Assembly: GCA_019912395.1 (NCBI GenBank)
Contig: JAIOIH010000042.1
Span: 170,100-234,099 of the forward strand
DNA from: Flavobacteriales bacterium
GTDB lineage: Bacteria > Bacteroidota > Bacteroidia > Flavobacteriales_F > PHOS-HE28
DNA: 64,000 nucleotides
Direction of reading: 5' to 3'
Positions 34,241-43,947 of the stretch are shown here, in pieces. The notes beneath the pieces are model-generated. The model searched no databases and was not told where the DNA came from. It worked only from the letters and a program-made list of their open reading frames with translations. Position numbers and translations under genes: made by a program. Position 1 is the stretch's first letter. Every line of letters starts with the position of its first letter.

Positions 34241-36003
34241 ACCCCATGAAGCAAGCGCTCCTCCCACTCCTTCTGGCCCTCCTGTTGGCTGCGTGCAGCG
34301 GGGCCAAGTCCGTGGGCGATGGCGCTTCCTCCGGTCCGGAAACCGAGGGTACGCTACCCAAGGACAAGCGGGCACAGGTGATGCGCCTGTTCATGGACGC
34401 CACGAGTGCCCGGCTTCAGGGCGATCCCGGCAAGGCGGTGCAACTCTATCGCTCCGTGCTGAAGCTGGACCCCTCCAATGCAGCCTCCATGTTCGAGCTC
34501 GCCAAGCTCTACCACCAGGGGCAACAAGGGGATGATGCCCTGGCCTATGCGAAGAAGGCTGTGGCCGCGGACAAGACCAACATCTGGTATCGCTTCTTGT
34601 TGGCGGAACTGAGCAGCCAGTTGGGCGATCTCCCCGGTGCGGCCAAGACCTACCAGGGGATCCTGGACCAGTGGCCGGACCGCTACGAAGTCTACTTCGG
34701 CCTGGCGGACGTGCTCAGTAGGCAAGGTAAGATCGACGAGGCCGGGAAGGTGTACCGGGACCTGGAAAAACGCTTCGGGAGCAATGAGGAACTGGTGATG
34801 CGCGAGTACGACATGCTTGTGAGCGCCAACCAGATCGACAAGGCCCGCGAACTGCTGGAGCGCGCCATTGCGGAACAACCGGGGGACCCGCGCTACTACG
34901 GCATGCTGGCCGAGGTGTATCAGGAGCTGGGCCGGAAGGACAAGGCGTTGGAGCTTTACGAAAAGGCCATCGCGGCCAACCCGGATGACAGCATGACACG
35001 CATCTCCTTGGCACAGTTCTACTATGATGAAAACCAGCTGGACAAGGGGTTCGAGCAGCTGCGCGAGGCCTTCTCCGACCCCGACCTGGACATTGACCCC
35101 AAGATGCAGCTCCTGTTGGGTTTCTACCAGGTTACCGGGAATGGCCAGCCGGACAGCGTGGACCAGAAGCTGATCGAGCAAAGCCATGCGTTGATCCAGG
35201 TGATGAAGAAGACCCATCCGCAGTCGGGCAAGCCCAGCTCGATCGAGGGAGACTTTTATTTGCGGGAGGGTATGCCTGAACAAGCCCGGTCCGCCTTTCG
35301 CGAAGCGCTGGAACACGAACAGGACAAATTTCCGATCTGGGCCGCACTTCTTCAGCTGGACTTCCAGCTCAGCGATTGGCAAGCCTTGCACACGGATGCG
35401 GAGAGAGCCTCCGATCTTTTTCCCACGCAACCGGAACTGTTCCTCTACGATGGCATCGCCTTGAACCAGTTGAAGCGCAATGACAAGGCCATTGAAGCGC
35501 TGGTGAGGGGTCGCGACCTGGTGGTGGACAACAAGCCATTGGAGGCGCAATTCCTGAGCCTGCTCGGTGATACGTACAACGCCGTGAAGGATTTCGCACA
35601 GAGCGATGAGGCCTATGGCAAGGCCCTGGCCATCAACAGCGACGATGCCGGTGTGCTGAACAACTGGGCCTATTACCTCAGCGAGCGCGGCGAGAAGCTG
35701 GAAAAGGCCGAGGAGATGAGCCGCAGGAGCAATGAGCTCGCTCCCGGCACGGCCACGTACATGGACACCTATGCGTGGATCCTGTACAAGGAGGGCAAGT
35801 ACGAAATGGCCCGCGAATGGCAGGAAAAGGCGATCGCCGCCAGCGACGCGCCCGAGGGCGTCCTGTTGGAGCACTACGGAGACATCCTCTTCAAGCTCGG
35901 CGACAGTGCAGGGGCGCTGGAGCAGTGGAAACAGGCGCAAGCCGCAGGTGATGCCAGTGAACTGATCGACCGCAAGGTCAGCGAAGGCATACTGGTGGAA
36001 TGA
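34237..36003 (+). CDS. TPR-repeat lipoprotein
   Basis: The 588-aa protein begins with a lipoprotein signal (LLLALLLAACSG). Most of the remainder is tetratricopeptide repeats, about 12-14 copies, for example DPSNAASMFELAKLYHQGQQ and PRYYGMLAEVYQELGRKDKAL. TPR arrays are protein-binding scaffolds; in this operon it probably serves an outer-membrane or periplasmic assembly role. The start overlaps the preceding stop as ATGA, and its own stop overlaps the DUF4292 start in the same way, so the three are translationally coupled. Confidence 0.9.
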   Translation: MNPMKQALLPLLLALLLAACSGAKSVGDGASSGPETEGTLPKDKRAQVMRLFMDATSARLQGDPGKAVQLYRSVLKLDPSNAASMFELAKLYHQGQQGDDALAYAKKAVAADKTNIWYRFLLAELSSQLGDLPGAAKTYQGILDQWPDRYEVYFGLADVLSRQGKIDEAGKVYRDLEKRFGSNEELVMREYDMLVSANQIDKARELLERAIAEQPGDPRYYGMLAEVYQELGRKDKALELYEKAIAANPDDSMTRISLAQFYYDENQLDKGFEQLREAFSDPDLDIDPKMQLLLGFYQVTGNGQPDSVDQKLIEQSHALIQVMKKTHPQSGKPSSIEGDFYLREGMPEQARSAFREALEHEQDKFPIWAALLQLDFQLSDWQALHTDAERASDLFPTQPELFLYDGIALNQLKRNDKAIEALVRGRDLVVDNKPLEAQFLSLLGDTYNAVKDFAQSDEAYGKALAINSDDAGVLNNWAYYLSERGEKLEKAEEMSRRSNELAPGTATYMDTYAWILYKEGKYEMAREWQEKAIAASDAPEGVLLEHYGDILFKLGDSAGALEQWKQAQAAGDASELIDRKVSEGILVE

Positions 36004-36899
36004 GGCGATCTCATGTGCTTCTTGGCCTGGGATCGATCCTCCTTTTTTCCGCTTGCAGGGTGCCCAAGGCCATCATTGGAGACAAGCATCGCGACAGGGA
36101 TCTCCACGCACGCAGCGCAGGGGACCTTCTCGATGCCTTGATGACCGATGGAGCGTCAAGCATTCGGTATTTCAGCGCCAAGGCCGATGTGTCCATGGAG
36201 ACGGCCACGGACAACAGAAGCTTCAAGGCCCATCTGCGCGTGGTGCGCGATAGTGCTGCATGGCTCAGCATCACCCCGGCCTTGGGCATCGAGGTGGCCC
36301 GTGCGGTGCTCACCACGGACTCGCTGCTGATCATCGACAAGCTCCACGATACCTTCTGGACCGGTGATACTGAACAAGCACAGGTCAGGTTCGGCGTTCA
36401 ACCCAGCTTGGAACTCCTCCAGGATGCACTGGTGGGCCTGGCCATCGGGATCGATCCCGAGGAGAAGTACCGCAGTGACAGGGAGGATGGCATGTACACC
36501 CTCACCAGCAGGGAGAAACGAATATTCGTCCGTGCCGCCGAGGATATCGCGCCGGGGGACACCATGCCGCACGACAGGGACATGCGCGAGAAGCGACTGG
36601 AACGCACCCTGCGCAAGGCCGAGCGCCGCGATGCAATGGTGTACAAGTATTGGATAGATCCCGACAGCATGCGTGTATACCGGGTGCTCATCAGCGATCT
36701 TGCACACGATCAACAGGCGGATGTGCGTTATATGGAGCGGAAAAGCGTGGACGGGCATTCCATTCCCGGCCTGGTCATCCTTTCTTTGTCCGCGCCCGGC
36801 CAAACGGCCACCGGCACCCTGCGACTGGACCGCATCCAACTGAATGGACCGCTCAACCTCCCCTTCCGCATACCGGGCAAGTTCACCCCGATGGACTAA
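36000..36899 (+). CDS. DUF4292 lipoprotein
   Basis: The 299-aa protein starts with a lipobox (LLFSACRV). The body matches the DUF4292 family (IRYFSAKADVSMETATDNRSFKAHLRVVRDSAAWLSITPALGIEVARAVLTTDS), which I would compare with LolB/LolA-like beta folds that handle lipoproteins or lipids. The block of TPR lipoprotein, DUF4292 and an EnvC-like peptidase-fold protein is conserved in Bacteroidota, but the role of DUF4292 is not established. ATGA overlap with the TPR gene; its 3' end overlaps the EnvC-like gene by 56 bases. Confidence 0.85.
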   Translation: MRRSHVLLGLGSILLFSACRVPKAIIGDKHRDRDLHARSAGDLLDALMTDGASSIRYFSAKADVSMETATDNRSFKAHLRVVRDSAAWLSITPALGIEVARAVLTTDSLLIIDKLHDTFWTGDTEQAQVRFGVQPSLELLQDALVGLAIGIDPEEKYRSDREDGMYTLTSREKRIFVRAAEDIAPGDTMPHDRDMREKRLERTLRKAERRDAMVYKYWIDPDSMRVYRVLISDLAHDQQADVRYMERKSVDGHSIPGLVILSLSAPGQTATGTLRLDRIQLNGPLNLPFRIPGKFTPMD

Positions 36900-38124
36900 A
36901 TGGTGGGTGTTGCTTGCGGCGCTCGCCATCGGCCTGCTCCCGGTATCCGCCCAAGGCAGGAAGGACCTGGAGACGAAGCGCGACGCGCTGGACGCCCAGA
37001 TCAAGGAGACCAGTGCGCTGATAGCCAAAGCACGCAGCGAGCAGCGCAGTACCCAACAGCAAGTGCAGTTGTTGGAGGCCCAGATCAAGCAGCGCCAGGA
37101 GCTGATCAGCACCATGAACAGTGAGGTGTTCCGGATGGACCAGGAGGTTCAGGATACCCGTGATAGCATCCGGCGGCTGGAGGGAGATCTGGAGAAACTG
37201 AAGGATGAATATGCACGGATGGTCCAGTTCGCCTATATGAACCGAAGTGCTTACGATCGGCTCAGCTACATTTTCGCGGCGGAGAGCTTTGCCCAGGCCT
37301 TCCGGCGATCGCGCTACCTGGAACAGTTGGCACAACATCGCAGCCAGCAAGCGGAGCTGATCCAAGGGACCCGGAACGCCCTTGCCCGGAAAGTGGATGC
37401 CTTGCAGGCCACGCGCCAGGAAAAATCGGTCTTGCTGGACCGGCAGTTGGGGGAGGCCCGGAAGCTGACCGAGGATAAGAAAGGGCAGCAACTGGCCTTG
37501 GAGGACTTGCGAAAGGAGGAAGGACGATTGAAGAAGGCCTTGGCGAAACAGGAGAAGCAACGCAGGGAATTGGCAGCGGCCATTCGCAAGGCCATTGAGT
37601 CGGAGATCGCCAAGAGCCGGGCGGCGGCCGCCAAGAAGGCGCCGGCGGGAACACCGTCCGGCAAGGTTGAGTTCACGCTGACCCCGGAGGCCAAGGAACT
37701 GAACGCCGATTTCGAAAAGAACCGGGGCAAGCTGCCCTGGCCGGTGGAAAAGGGCACCATCACCAGCGTGTTCGGCAAGCAGGCCCATCCGGTACTGCGG
37801 GGCATCCAGATCGAGAACAACGGCTTGGACATCGGTTGCCTGCCGGGGGCTCCGGTGCGGGCCATCTTCCGCGGCGAGGTGAGCAGTGTGATCGTGATCC
37901 CCGGTGCCGGGAAGGCCGTGATGCTGAGCCACGGGGCGTACCGGACGGTATACAGCAATCTCCGCGAGGTGGCCGTGAACAAGGGGGACCGGGTGGACAC
38001 CAAGCAAGTGGTGGGCACGGTGATGACCGAGGATGGTGCCAGCACGGCCCATATCGAGATCTGGAAGATCGGCAGCGACGGGCAGCTCCAGAAAGTGGAC
38101 CCGGCGGCCTGGATCCTGCAATGA
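36844..38124 (+). CDS. envC: EnvC-like murein hydrolase activator (M23 fold, degenerate site)
   Basis: The 426-aa protein has a signal peptide after a basic N-terminus (WWVLLAALAIGLLPVSAQ), a long coiled coil (about residues 40-255, rich in KRDALDAQIKE-type heptads), and a C-terminal LytM/M23 domain (about 300-420). The metal ligand normally given by 'HxG(L/I)D' is replaced by NNGLD, while HIEIW remains. So it is probably a non-catalytic activator of amidases at the septum, like EnvC. The ATG at 36844 lies inside the DUF4292 gene; the nearest later codon would leave the signal peptide without positive charge. Confidence 0.88.
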   Translation: MDRSTSPSAYRASSPRWTKWWVLLAALAIGLLPVSAQGRKDLETKRDALDAQIKETSALIAKARSEQRSTQQQVQLLEAQIKQRQELISTMNSEVFRMDQEVQDTRDSIRRLEGDLEKLKDEYARMVQFAYMNRSAYDRLSYIFAAESFAQAFRRSRYLEQLAQHRSQQAELIQGTRNALARKVDALQATRQEKSVLLDRQLGEARKLTEDKKGQQLALEDLRKEEGRLKKALAKQEKQRRELAAAIRKAIESEIAKSRAAAAKKAPAGTPSGKVEFTLTPEAKELNADFEKNRGKLPWPVEKGTITSVFGKQAHPVLRGIQIENNGLDIGCLPGAPVRAIFRGEVSSVIVIPGAGKAVMLSHGAYRTVYSNLREVAVNKGDRVDTKQVVGTVMTEDGASTAHIEIWKIGSDGQLQKVDPAAWILQ

Positions 38125-38146
38125 CGCGCCGGTGGCCTCCGAGCAC

Positions 38147-38154
38147 TACATTTG
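38147..38154 (+). promoter_or_regulatory. Promoter -7 element of tatA
   Basis: TACATTTG is an exact TAnnTTTG match 42 bases before the tatA ATG. Confidence 0.55.
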
Positions 38155-38196
38155 TCCGATCGGACGGGCCGCTCACTGTCGACCCTCCGCTCAATC

Positions 38197-38361
38197 ATGG
38201 GAAAATTAGGTCCAACGGAGATCATCCTCATCGTAGCGCTGATCCTGCTACTGTTCGGGGGCAAAAAGATCCCTGAACTGATGCGTGGTCTGGGCAAGGG
38301 CATGAAGGAATTCAAGGATGCCCAGAAGGAGGATCGGAACCCCCCCTCCGATAATCCTTGA
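38197..38361 (+). CDS. tatA: Twin-arginine translocase protein TatA/E
   Basis: The 54-aa protein has the TatA layout: a short N-terminal span ([19 protein letters not shown]), the hinge [11 protein letters not shown], and a charged amphipathic helix ([12 protein letters not shown]). It forms the pore-like part of the Tat export system for folded proteins. The start MGKLGPTE is the family N-terminus; a longer in-frame ATG would begin inside the promoter area. gatA follows after 19 bases. tatC is not in the window. Confidence 0.93.
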   Translation: MGKLGPTEIILIVALILLLFGGKKIPELMRGLGKGMKEFKDAQKEDRNPPSDNP

Positions 38362-38380
38362 CCGCGCGTTCCCTGGCGCG

Positions 38381-39790
38381 ATGAACATGCCGCGAACCTT
38401 TCACGAGGCCAAGGCCGCATTGGCCTCCGGGAAGACCACGGTGGTGGACATGACCCGTGCCGCGCTCGCTGAAGCGCGTGCAAGGGCCGACCTGAACATT
38501 TTTCCGGAACTCTTCGAGGAAAGTGCCTTGGCGAAGGCCTCGGAGGTGGATGCCAAGATCGCCGAAGGCACCGCAGGGGCCTTGGCCGGGGCCATCATCA
38601 GCATCAAGGACAACTTGTGCTATGCCGGTCATCGGGTATCGACTTCATCGCGCATGCTGGAGGGCTATGTGAGTCCCTACAGCGCCACGGTGGTGGAGCG
38701 GGTGATCGCCGCCGATGCGGTGATCATCGGGCGCACCAACTGCGACGAGTTCGCCATGGGCAGCAGCAATGAGACCAGTGTGTTCGGCCCCGTGGGCAAC
38801 CCGCTGGATCCCGCCCGGGTGCCCGGCGGAAGCAGTGGTGGCGCTGCGGCATCGGTGGCGGCGGGCATCTGCCATATCGCCTTGGCCAGCGATACGGGAG
38901 GCTCCATTCGCCAACCGGCATCCTTCTGCGGAGTAGTTGGTTTCAAGCCCACGTACGGCCGGGTGAGCCGCCACGGATTGATCGCTTTTGCCAGTTCGTT
39001 CGACCAGATCGGCCCCTTGGCGCACGATAGCCGGGACATCGACAGCGTGTACCGCGTGATCGCGGGCCCGGACGAGCGCGACAACACCAGCAGCCACAAA
39101 CCCTTCCCAACGAGCGCGCCGGAGACCGGCAAACTGTCCATCGGCTACTACCACCAGTGCTTGGAGCATCCGGGCATGGACCCGGAGATCAAGGCCCATG
39201 TGGAAGGTTGGATCGAACGGCTCCGGAGCGAAGGGCATATCGTGGAGCCGGTGGAGCTTTCCATGGCGGATCTCTTCGTCCCTACCTATTACATCCTGTC
39301 CACGGCCGAGGCCAGCAGCAACCTGGCCCGCTTCGATGGCATCCGCTACGGTCACCGGACAAAGGATGCCAAAGGGGTGGAGGAGACATACCGGCGGAGC
39401 CGCACGGAAGGCTTCGGTCCCGAAGTACAGCGCCGGATCCTGCTGGGAACGTTCGTGCTGAGCGCAGGCTTCTATGATGCCTATTATGCCCAGGGCATGC
39501 GGGTGCGACGGATCATCAGGGACAACACGCTGCAAGCCCTTTCCCGGTGCGATGTGCTGCTTACGCCCACCTGCCCCTCCACGGCCTTCGCCAAGGGCCA
39601 GATCAGTGATCCGGTATCCATGTACTTGCAGGACATCTTCACGGTGCAGGCGAACTTGGCCGGGGTTCCGGCCATTTCACTTCCCACCGGCACCCATGGC
39701 AACGGGCTGCCCTTCGGCATCCAGCTAATGGCCAAGCCATTCCACGACGAGCGGTTGTTGGCATACGCGCGGGAGGTATTCTCCACCTAG
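38381..39790 (+). CDS. gatA: Asp/Glu-tRNA amidotransferase subunit A
   Basis: The 469-aa amidase-signature protein contains the Ser-cisSer-Lys triad: the lysine in ISIKDNLC, the glycine/serine-rich GGSSGGAAASVAAG, and DTGGSIRQPASFCG. The overall match is to GatA, which releases ammonia from glutamine so that misacylated tRNA-Gln or tRNA-Asn can be amidated in the GatCAB complex. gatB and gatC are not nearby. Start MNMPRTFHEAK is 19 bases after tatA. A general amidase is possible but less likely, given the full family motifs. Confidence 0.9.
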   Translation: MNMPRTFHEAKAALASGKTTVVDMTRAALAEARARADLNIFPELFEESALAKASEVDAKIAEGTAGALAGAIISIKDNLCYAGHRVSTSSRMLEGYVSPYSATVVERVIAADAVIIGRTNCDEFAMGSSNETSVFGPVGNPLDPARVPGGSSGGAAASVAAGICHIALASDTGGSIRQPASFCGVVGFKPTYGRVSRHGLIAFASSFDQIGPLAHDSRDIDSVYRVIAGPDERDNTSSHKPFPTSAPETGKLSIGYYHQCLEHPGMDPEIKAHVEGWIERLRSEGHIVEPVELSMADLFVPTYYILSTAEASSNLARFDGIRYGHRTKDAKGVEETYRRSRTEGFGPEVQRRILLGTFVLSAGFYDAYYAQGMRVRRIIRDNTLQALSRCDVLLTPTCPSTAFAKGQISDPVSMYLQDIFTVQANLAGVPAISLPTGTHGNGLPFGIQLMAKPFHDERLLAYAREVFST

Positions 39791-39901
39791 CGTGTTCAGT
39801 CGTACCTTCAGGCCCCGGTACACGTTAACGATCGATCGTTGGTGTCAAGGAGCAACATCCCCGCCGATGCGGCGTATGAAACAGGATATTCGTCCCCTCC
39901 C

Positions 39902-41380
39902 ATGAACATCCGTCATCTGCTCACTGCGCTTCTTCTGGTGCCCGGCGGCCTCGCCGCGCAGGATTCCATCCCGTCCAATGACCCTGTGCTGGAACGGATC
40001 AATGACCTCAGCCGACTGCCGTGGTTGCTACATGATCCCTTTACCACCAATGTGGAGGAGTTGAACACGCACAACTTCGCCCCGGGTGTGGTACCCACAT
40101 GGCCGGATGAGGTGTACAAGGAACGCCTGCTCGAATTGGATGAGCTCAGCCCGTTCAAGCTCACCTACAACGGTCCGGTGCGCTCCTACATTGATATGTA
40201 TGCCCAGCGCAAGCAGGAGCAGACCTCCCGCATGCTCGGCCTGGCCCAGTTGTACTTTCCCATCTTCGAGCAGGCCTTGGACCGGTACGGCCTGCCGCAG
40301 GAGCTGAAATACCTGGCGGTGGTGGAGAGCGCGTTGTATCCTGGCGCGCGTTCGCGTGCGGCCGCGGTTGGCCTGTGGCAGTTCATCATCGGCACCGGCA
40401 AGCTGTATGGTCTTCGGGTGGACAGCTATGTGGACGAACGTTGCGACATTTACAAGAGCACCGATGCCGCGTGCCGCTACCTGCGCGACCTGCACAAGAT
40501 CTTCGGGGATTGGGAGCTGGCGCTTGCTGCGTACAACTGCGGGCCGGGTAATGTGAACAAGGCCGTACGTCGCGCTGGGGGCACGTTGGATTACTGGAAG
40601 ATATACGACTACCTGCCGCGCGAGACGCGTGGTTATGTGCCGGCCTTCATTGCTGCGAACTACATATTCAACCACGCTGCGGACCATAACATCTATCCCA
40701 CGATACCGAACTATTGCGCGTATGAAGTGGACACTATCCAGGTGCGCTACCCCTTGGAACTGGACAAGCTCTCCGCCATCCTGGGCGCCAATCCGCAGGA
40801 GCTGCGCGACCTGAACCCGATGTTCAAGGAAGGCGTGATCCCGCAGATGAAGTGGCCTACCACGGTATACATCCCCGAGAGCATGGTGGCCGGTTTCATC
40901 CAGCACGAGGACACGATCTCGCGCTCCTACCAGCCGGACGTAAGCACCCCCGCCCCCGGCAATGCCGTGGCACAGGCGAAAAGCGGCAGCACGAAGACAT
41001 ACACCCACGTGGTGCGTAGTGGGGAAAGCTTGGGGTTGATCGCCCAGCGGAACCGGGTGAGCCTGCACGACCTTCGCCGATGGAACCACATCAAGGGCGA
41101 TCGGATCCATGCCGGGCAGCGCTTGGTATTGCACCGGGAGGAGGCGGAGCCCGCACCGGCGACCACGGCAGCCGCACCCGAAGAAGCCAAGACCGACCCG
41201 GTGAGCTCGGGTAAGGAGGAATACATCTACCACACGATCCAGCCGGGAGATACCCTGTGGGAGATCGCGAAGAGCTATCCCGGAGTCAGTGTGGATGACC
41301 TGAAGCGACTGAACGGGAACATGAACATCCGGCACCTTACCGTGGGCAAGAAGATCAAGGTAGGCGTGGAAAAAGGCTGA
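39902..41380 (+). CDS. mltD: Membrane-bound lytic murein transglycosylase with two LysM domains
   Basis: The 492-aa exported protein (signal MNIRHLLTALLLVPGGLAAQ) cleaves the glycan backbone of peptidoglycan. The SLT domain has the catalytic glutamate in AVVESALYP, followed by GLWQFIIGTGKLYGL and AAYNCGPGNVNKAV. Two LysM modules follow: YTHVVRSGESLGLIAQRN and YHTIQPGDTLWEIAKSYP. The architecture is that of MltD. ATG at 39902 begins the signal peptide; an earlier in-frame ATG (39839) would add 21 residues without purpose. No lipobox is seen. Confidence 0.93.
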   Translation: MNIRHLLTALLLVPGGLAAQDSIPSNDPVLERINDLSRLPWLLHDPFTTNVEELNTHNFAPGVVPTWPDEVYKERLLELDELSPFKLTYNGPVRSYIDMYAQRKQEQTSRMLGLAQLYFPIFEQALDRYGLPQELKYLAVVESALYPGARSRAAAVGLWQFIIGTGKLYGLRVDSYVDERCDIYKSTDAACRYLRDLHKIFGDWELALAAYNCGPGNVNKAVRRAGGTLDYWKIYDYLPRETRGYVPAFIAANYIFNHAADHNIYPTIPNYCAYEVDTIQVRYPLELDKLSAILGANPQELRDLNPMFKEGVIPQMKWPTTVYIPESMVAGFIQHEDTISRSYQPDVSTPAPGNAVAQAKSGSTKTYTHVVRSGESLGLIAQRNRVSLHDLRRWNHIKGDRIHAGQRLVLHREEAEPAPATTAAAPEEAKTDPVSSGKEEYIYHTIQPGDTLWEIAKSYPGVSVDDLKRLNGNMNIRHLTVGKKIKVGVEKG

Positions 41381-41468
41381 CCGGGAGGGGCGTACCGCCT
41401 TCCGGACTTTTCAACGATCCGGTCCCTATTGTTGATGTTTTGATCGCCTCGAAGCGATCGGCTTCCAC

Positions 41469-41476
41469 TACTTTCG
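41469..41476 (+). promoter_or_regulatory. Promoter -7 element of the 76-aa hypothetical gene
   Basis: TACTTTCG matches TAnnTTYG and ends 16 bases before the ATG at 41493. Confidence 0.5.
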
Positions 41477-41492
41477 GTGCAAACGATGCACC

Positions 41493-41723
41493 ATGGGCTT
41501 GGCGAACATCCGTGATTTCATGCATGCACATTGTCGTTTCCGCCTCCGGAGCGGAAGGGAGGTGTTCGGTGTGGTATGGGAAGCGGGATCCACTACGGAT
41601 CGTCGGCTGCACTTTGCCTCCATCGGGGAATATGAGCGTTCACAGCGCGACCCCCGGCAACCCATCGAGGCGATACCCATGCTACCCGAGGAGATCCTGC
41701 TCGCGGAGCGCTTGGCCGGTTAG
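41493..41723 (+). CDS. Small hypothetical protein, 76 aa
   Basis: The product MGLANIRDFMHAHCRFRLRS... is short, basic and soluble, with 'FRLRSGREVFGVVWEAG' looking like the start of a small beta-barrel (Sm/SH3-like) that could bind RNA or DNA. I do not recognise a family. A good promoter box precedes it, and the gene fills the gap between the transglycosylase and the convergent oligopeptidase gene, one base from the latter's stop. That supports a real gene. Confidence 0.6.
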   Translation: MGLANIRDFMHAHCRFRLRSGREVFGVVWEAGSTTDRRLHFASIGEYERSQRDPRQPIEAIPMLPEEILLAERLAG

Positions 41724-41724
41724 T

Positions 41725-43878
41725 TCATCCCCTGATCTGTCCATTCCCCTCGGTACGCTGTACCGTGGCACGGTGCAGTAGAAAGGCATAAACGCGCGCC
41801 ACCTCGTTCAATCGTTCGAAACGACCGGTCGCTCCGCCATGGCCGGCATCCATGTTGGTCCATAGCAGGATGGGCCTTGGACCCTTTTGGTGTTCCCGCA
41901 GCCTCGAGACCCATTTGGCGGGTTCCCAGTATTGTACTTGGCTATCGTGGAAGCCGGTGGTGGCGAGCAGCGCCGGATAGTGGGCATCTTGCACATTATC
42001 GTACGGCGAATACTGGAGGATGCGCTTGAAGGACCCGGCTTCCCGCGGATCACCCCATTCGTCGTACTCACCCGTTGTTAGGGGCAGTGTGGGATCCAAC
42101 ATCGTATTGATCACGTCCACGAAGGGCACCTCGGCCACCACGCCGTCCCAGAGGTCCGGCCGCATGTTCATCACCGCGCCCACGAGCAGGCCACCGGCGC
42201 TGCCGCCCATGCAGTAGAGTCTTTTTGGGTCGGCATGGCCATCGGACACCATTTGTTCGGCGCAGGCGATGAAGTCGGTGAAGGTGTTCATCTTGTGTTC
42301 CATGCGTCCGTTTTCATACCACGCACGTCCCAGCTCCTCGCCGCCCCGGACATGGGCGATTCCGATAACGAACCCACGGTCCAGCAGGCTGAGCCGGGCA
42401 CTACTGAACACCGGCTCCACATTGATGCCGTAAGCCCCATAGCCGTACAGCAGGAACGGCGCATGGCCGTCCATGGCCAGATCATGGCGGCGGACCAAGC
42501 TGATCGGAACGCTTACACCGTCCTTGGCCGTGGCCCATACGCGCTCGCTGATGTAGAGCGACGCGTCGAAGCCCCCGAGCACTTCCTGTTGCTTCAATAG
42601 GCGGTTCCAGCCGGTCACCATATCGTGCTCATACACGCTGGTTGGCGTGGTGAGGGAGGTATATCCATAGCGGAACTTGGTGGTATCCCACTCGGCGTTG
42701 GTACCGCCGAAGGCCACGTACGCGGGGTCATGGAAGTCGATCTCATGCTCTTCCCCGGTGCCGATGCTCCGGATGCGCAAATGGACCAGGCTGTTGATCC
42801 GTTCGGTGAGCACGAGGTGATCGCGGAACACCTCCACATCCTCCAGCAACACCTCCTTTCGATGAGGGACCACCTCTGTCCATGCATCCTTCTCAGTACG
42901 GTCCTCCGGACATTCCATCAAGCGGAAGTTCCGGGCCTTCCAGTTGGTGAGGATGTAGAATTTACCCGGATTGCGCGCGTCATCAACGTTCGGCACGTGC
43001 ATGATGCTCATCTCATGCCGGCGTCCACGGGGAAAGAGCGGCTTGAATTCACCCAGGGGGTCATCCGTCCGCAGCAAACGGTGTTCGCTGGACAAGGTGC
43101 TCTCGGTGGAGATGATCACATACCGGTCCGAGCGACTGCGGAAGACCTCGCAACTGAAGGCGCGGTTCTTCTCGTAGAACACTTCCACGTCCGTGGCCGG
43201 GTCCGTGCCCATGATGTGGCGGAACACCCGCGCATTGCGCAGGCTGCGGTCCTTTCGGACATAGAAGAAGGTGCCGTCATCAGCGAAGGCCCCTCCATCG
43301 CCGGCATGGGTGATCAGATCGGGAAGGTCCGTGCCGGAGGAAAGGTCGCGGAAGCGGATCTCATACCTGCGCCGGCCCACCGTGTCCATGCTGTACGCCA
43401 TCAGTTTGTTCCCCGGGGCGATCTCGAAATCGGCCAGGTCGAAATAATCATGCGCGGCAGCCATGGCGTTCTCATCCAGGAAGTCCGTGAACTCCGCCGG
43501 GACGCGGTCCTTATCCGGCAGCACCGGGGCACGCATGTGAACGGGGTATTCCGCGCCTTCCTCGAAGCGGTATCGGTACCAATATCCGTTCTCGCGATAG
43601 GGCACGCTCAGGTCGCTTTCCTTCACCCTTCCCTTCATTTCATCGAAGAGGGTATTGCGCAGGTCGGCCACGGGGGCCAGCATACTTTCGGTGTAGGCGT
43701 TCTCTGCTTCCAGATAGGCGATCACCTTGCGGGTATGTTCGTCCGGCACCTTCGCCATGCGCTGTTTCTCGCTCAGCCGCATCCAGGCGAATTCATCGGT
43801 GCGCTCAAGGCCGTGAAGCGAGGACCGATGGGGTTGCTTGGCGGCCTGCGGGGGAGGAGGAAGGGAGGAGGTTTTCAT
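41725..43878 (-). CDS. ptrB: Oligopeptidase B (S9A serine peptidase)
   Basis: The 717-aa S9A peptidase is built of an N-terminal seven-bladed beta-propeller (about residues 60-440) and a C-terminal alpha/beta hydrolase. The catalytic serine is in GGSAGGLLVG and the histidine in DAGHGG; the aspartate should lie between them. It cleaves short peptides after basic residues in the cytoplasm. ATG at 43878 follows a TATTTTCG box by 40 bases; an in-frame ATG nine codons upstream is possible. No signal peptide. Confidence 0.92.
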   Translation of the reverse strand: MKTSSLPPPPQAAKQPHRSSLHGLERTDEFAWMRLSEKQRMAKVPDEHTRKVIAYLEAENAYTESMLAPVADLRNTLFDEMKGRVKESDLSVPYRENGYWYRYRFEEGAEYPVHMRAPVLPDKDRVPAEFTDFLDENAMAAAHDYFDLADFEIAPGNKLMAYSMDTVGRRRYEIRFRDLSSGTDLPDLITHAGDGGAFADDGTFFYVRKDRSLRNARVFRHIMGTDPATDVEVFYEKNRAFSCEVFRSRSDRYVIISTESTLSSEHRLLRTDDPLGEFKPLFPRGRRHEMSIMHVPNVDDARNPGKFYILTNWKARNFRLMECPEDRTEKDAWTEVVPHRKEVLLEDVEVFRDHLVLTERINSLVHLRIRSIGTGEEHEIDFHDPAYVAFGGTNAEWDTTKFRYGYTSLTTPTSVYEHDMVTGWNRLLKQQEVLGGFDASLYISERVWATAKDGVSVPISLVRRHDLAMDGHAPFLLYGYGAYGINVEPVFSSARLSLLDRGFVIGIAHVRGGEELGRAWYENGRMEHKMNTFTDFIACAEQMVSDGHADPKRLYCMGGSAGGLLVGAVMNMRPDLWDGVVAEVPFVDVINTMLDPTLPLTTGEYDEWGDPREAGSFKRILQYSPYDNVQDAHYPALLATTGFHDSQVQYWEPAKWVSRLREHQKGPRPILLWTNMDAGHGGATGRFERLNEVARVYAFLLHRATVQRTEGNGQIRG

Positions 43879-43918
43879 GGAGCGTGGGCGTGCTGGAAGG
43901 AGCACGTTCCGAGGCAGG

Positions 43919-43926
43919 CGAAAATA
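43919..43926 (-). promoter_or_regulatory. Promoter -7 element of ptrB
   Basis: TATTTTCG on the minus strand matches TAnnTTYG, 40 bases before the ATG at 43878. Confidence 0.5.
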
Positions 43927-43947
43927 GGGACCGGTGAAAGGATGGCC

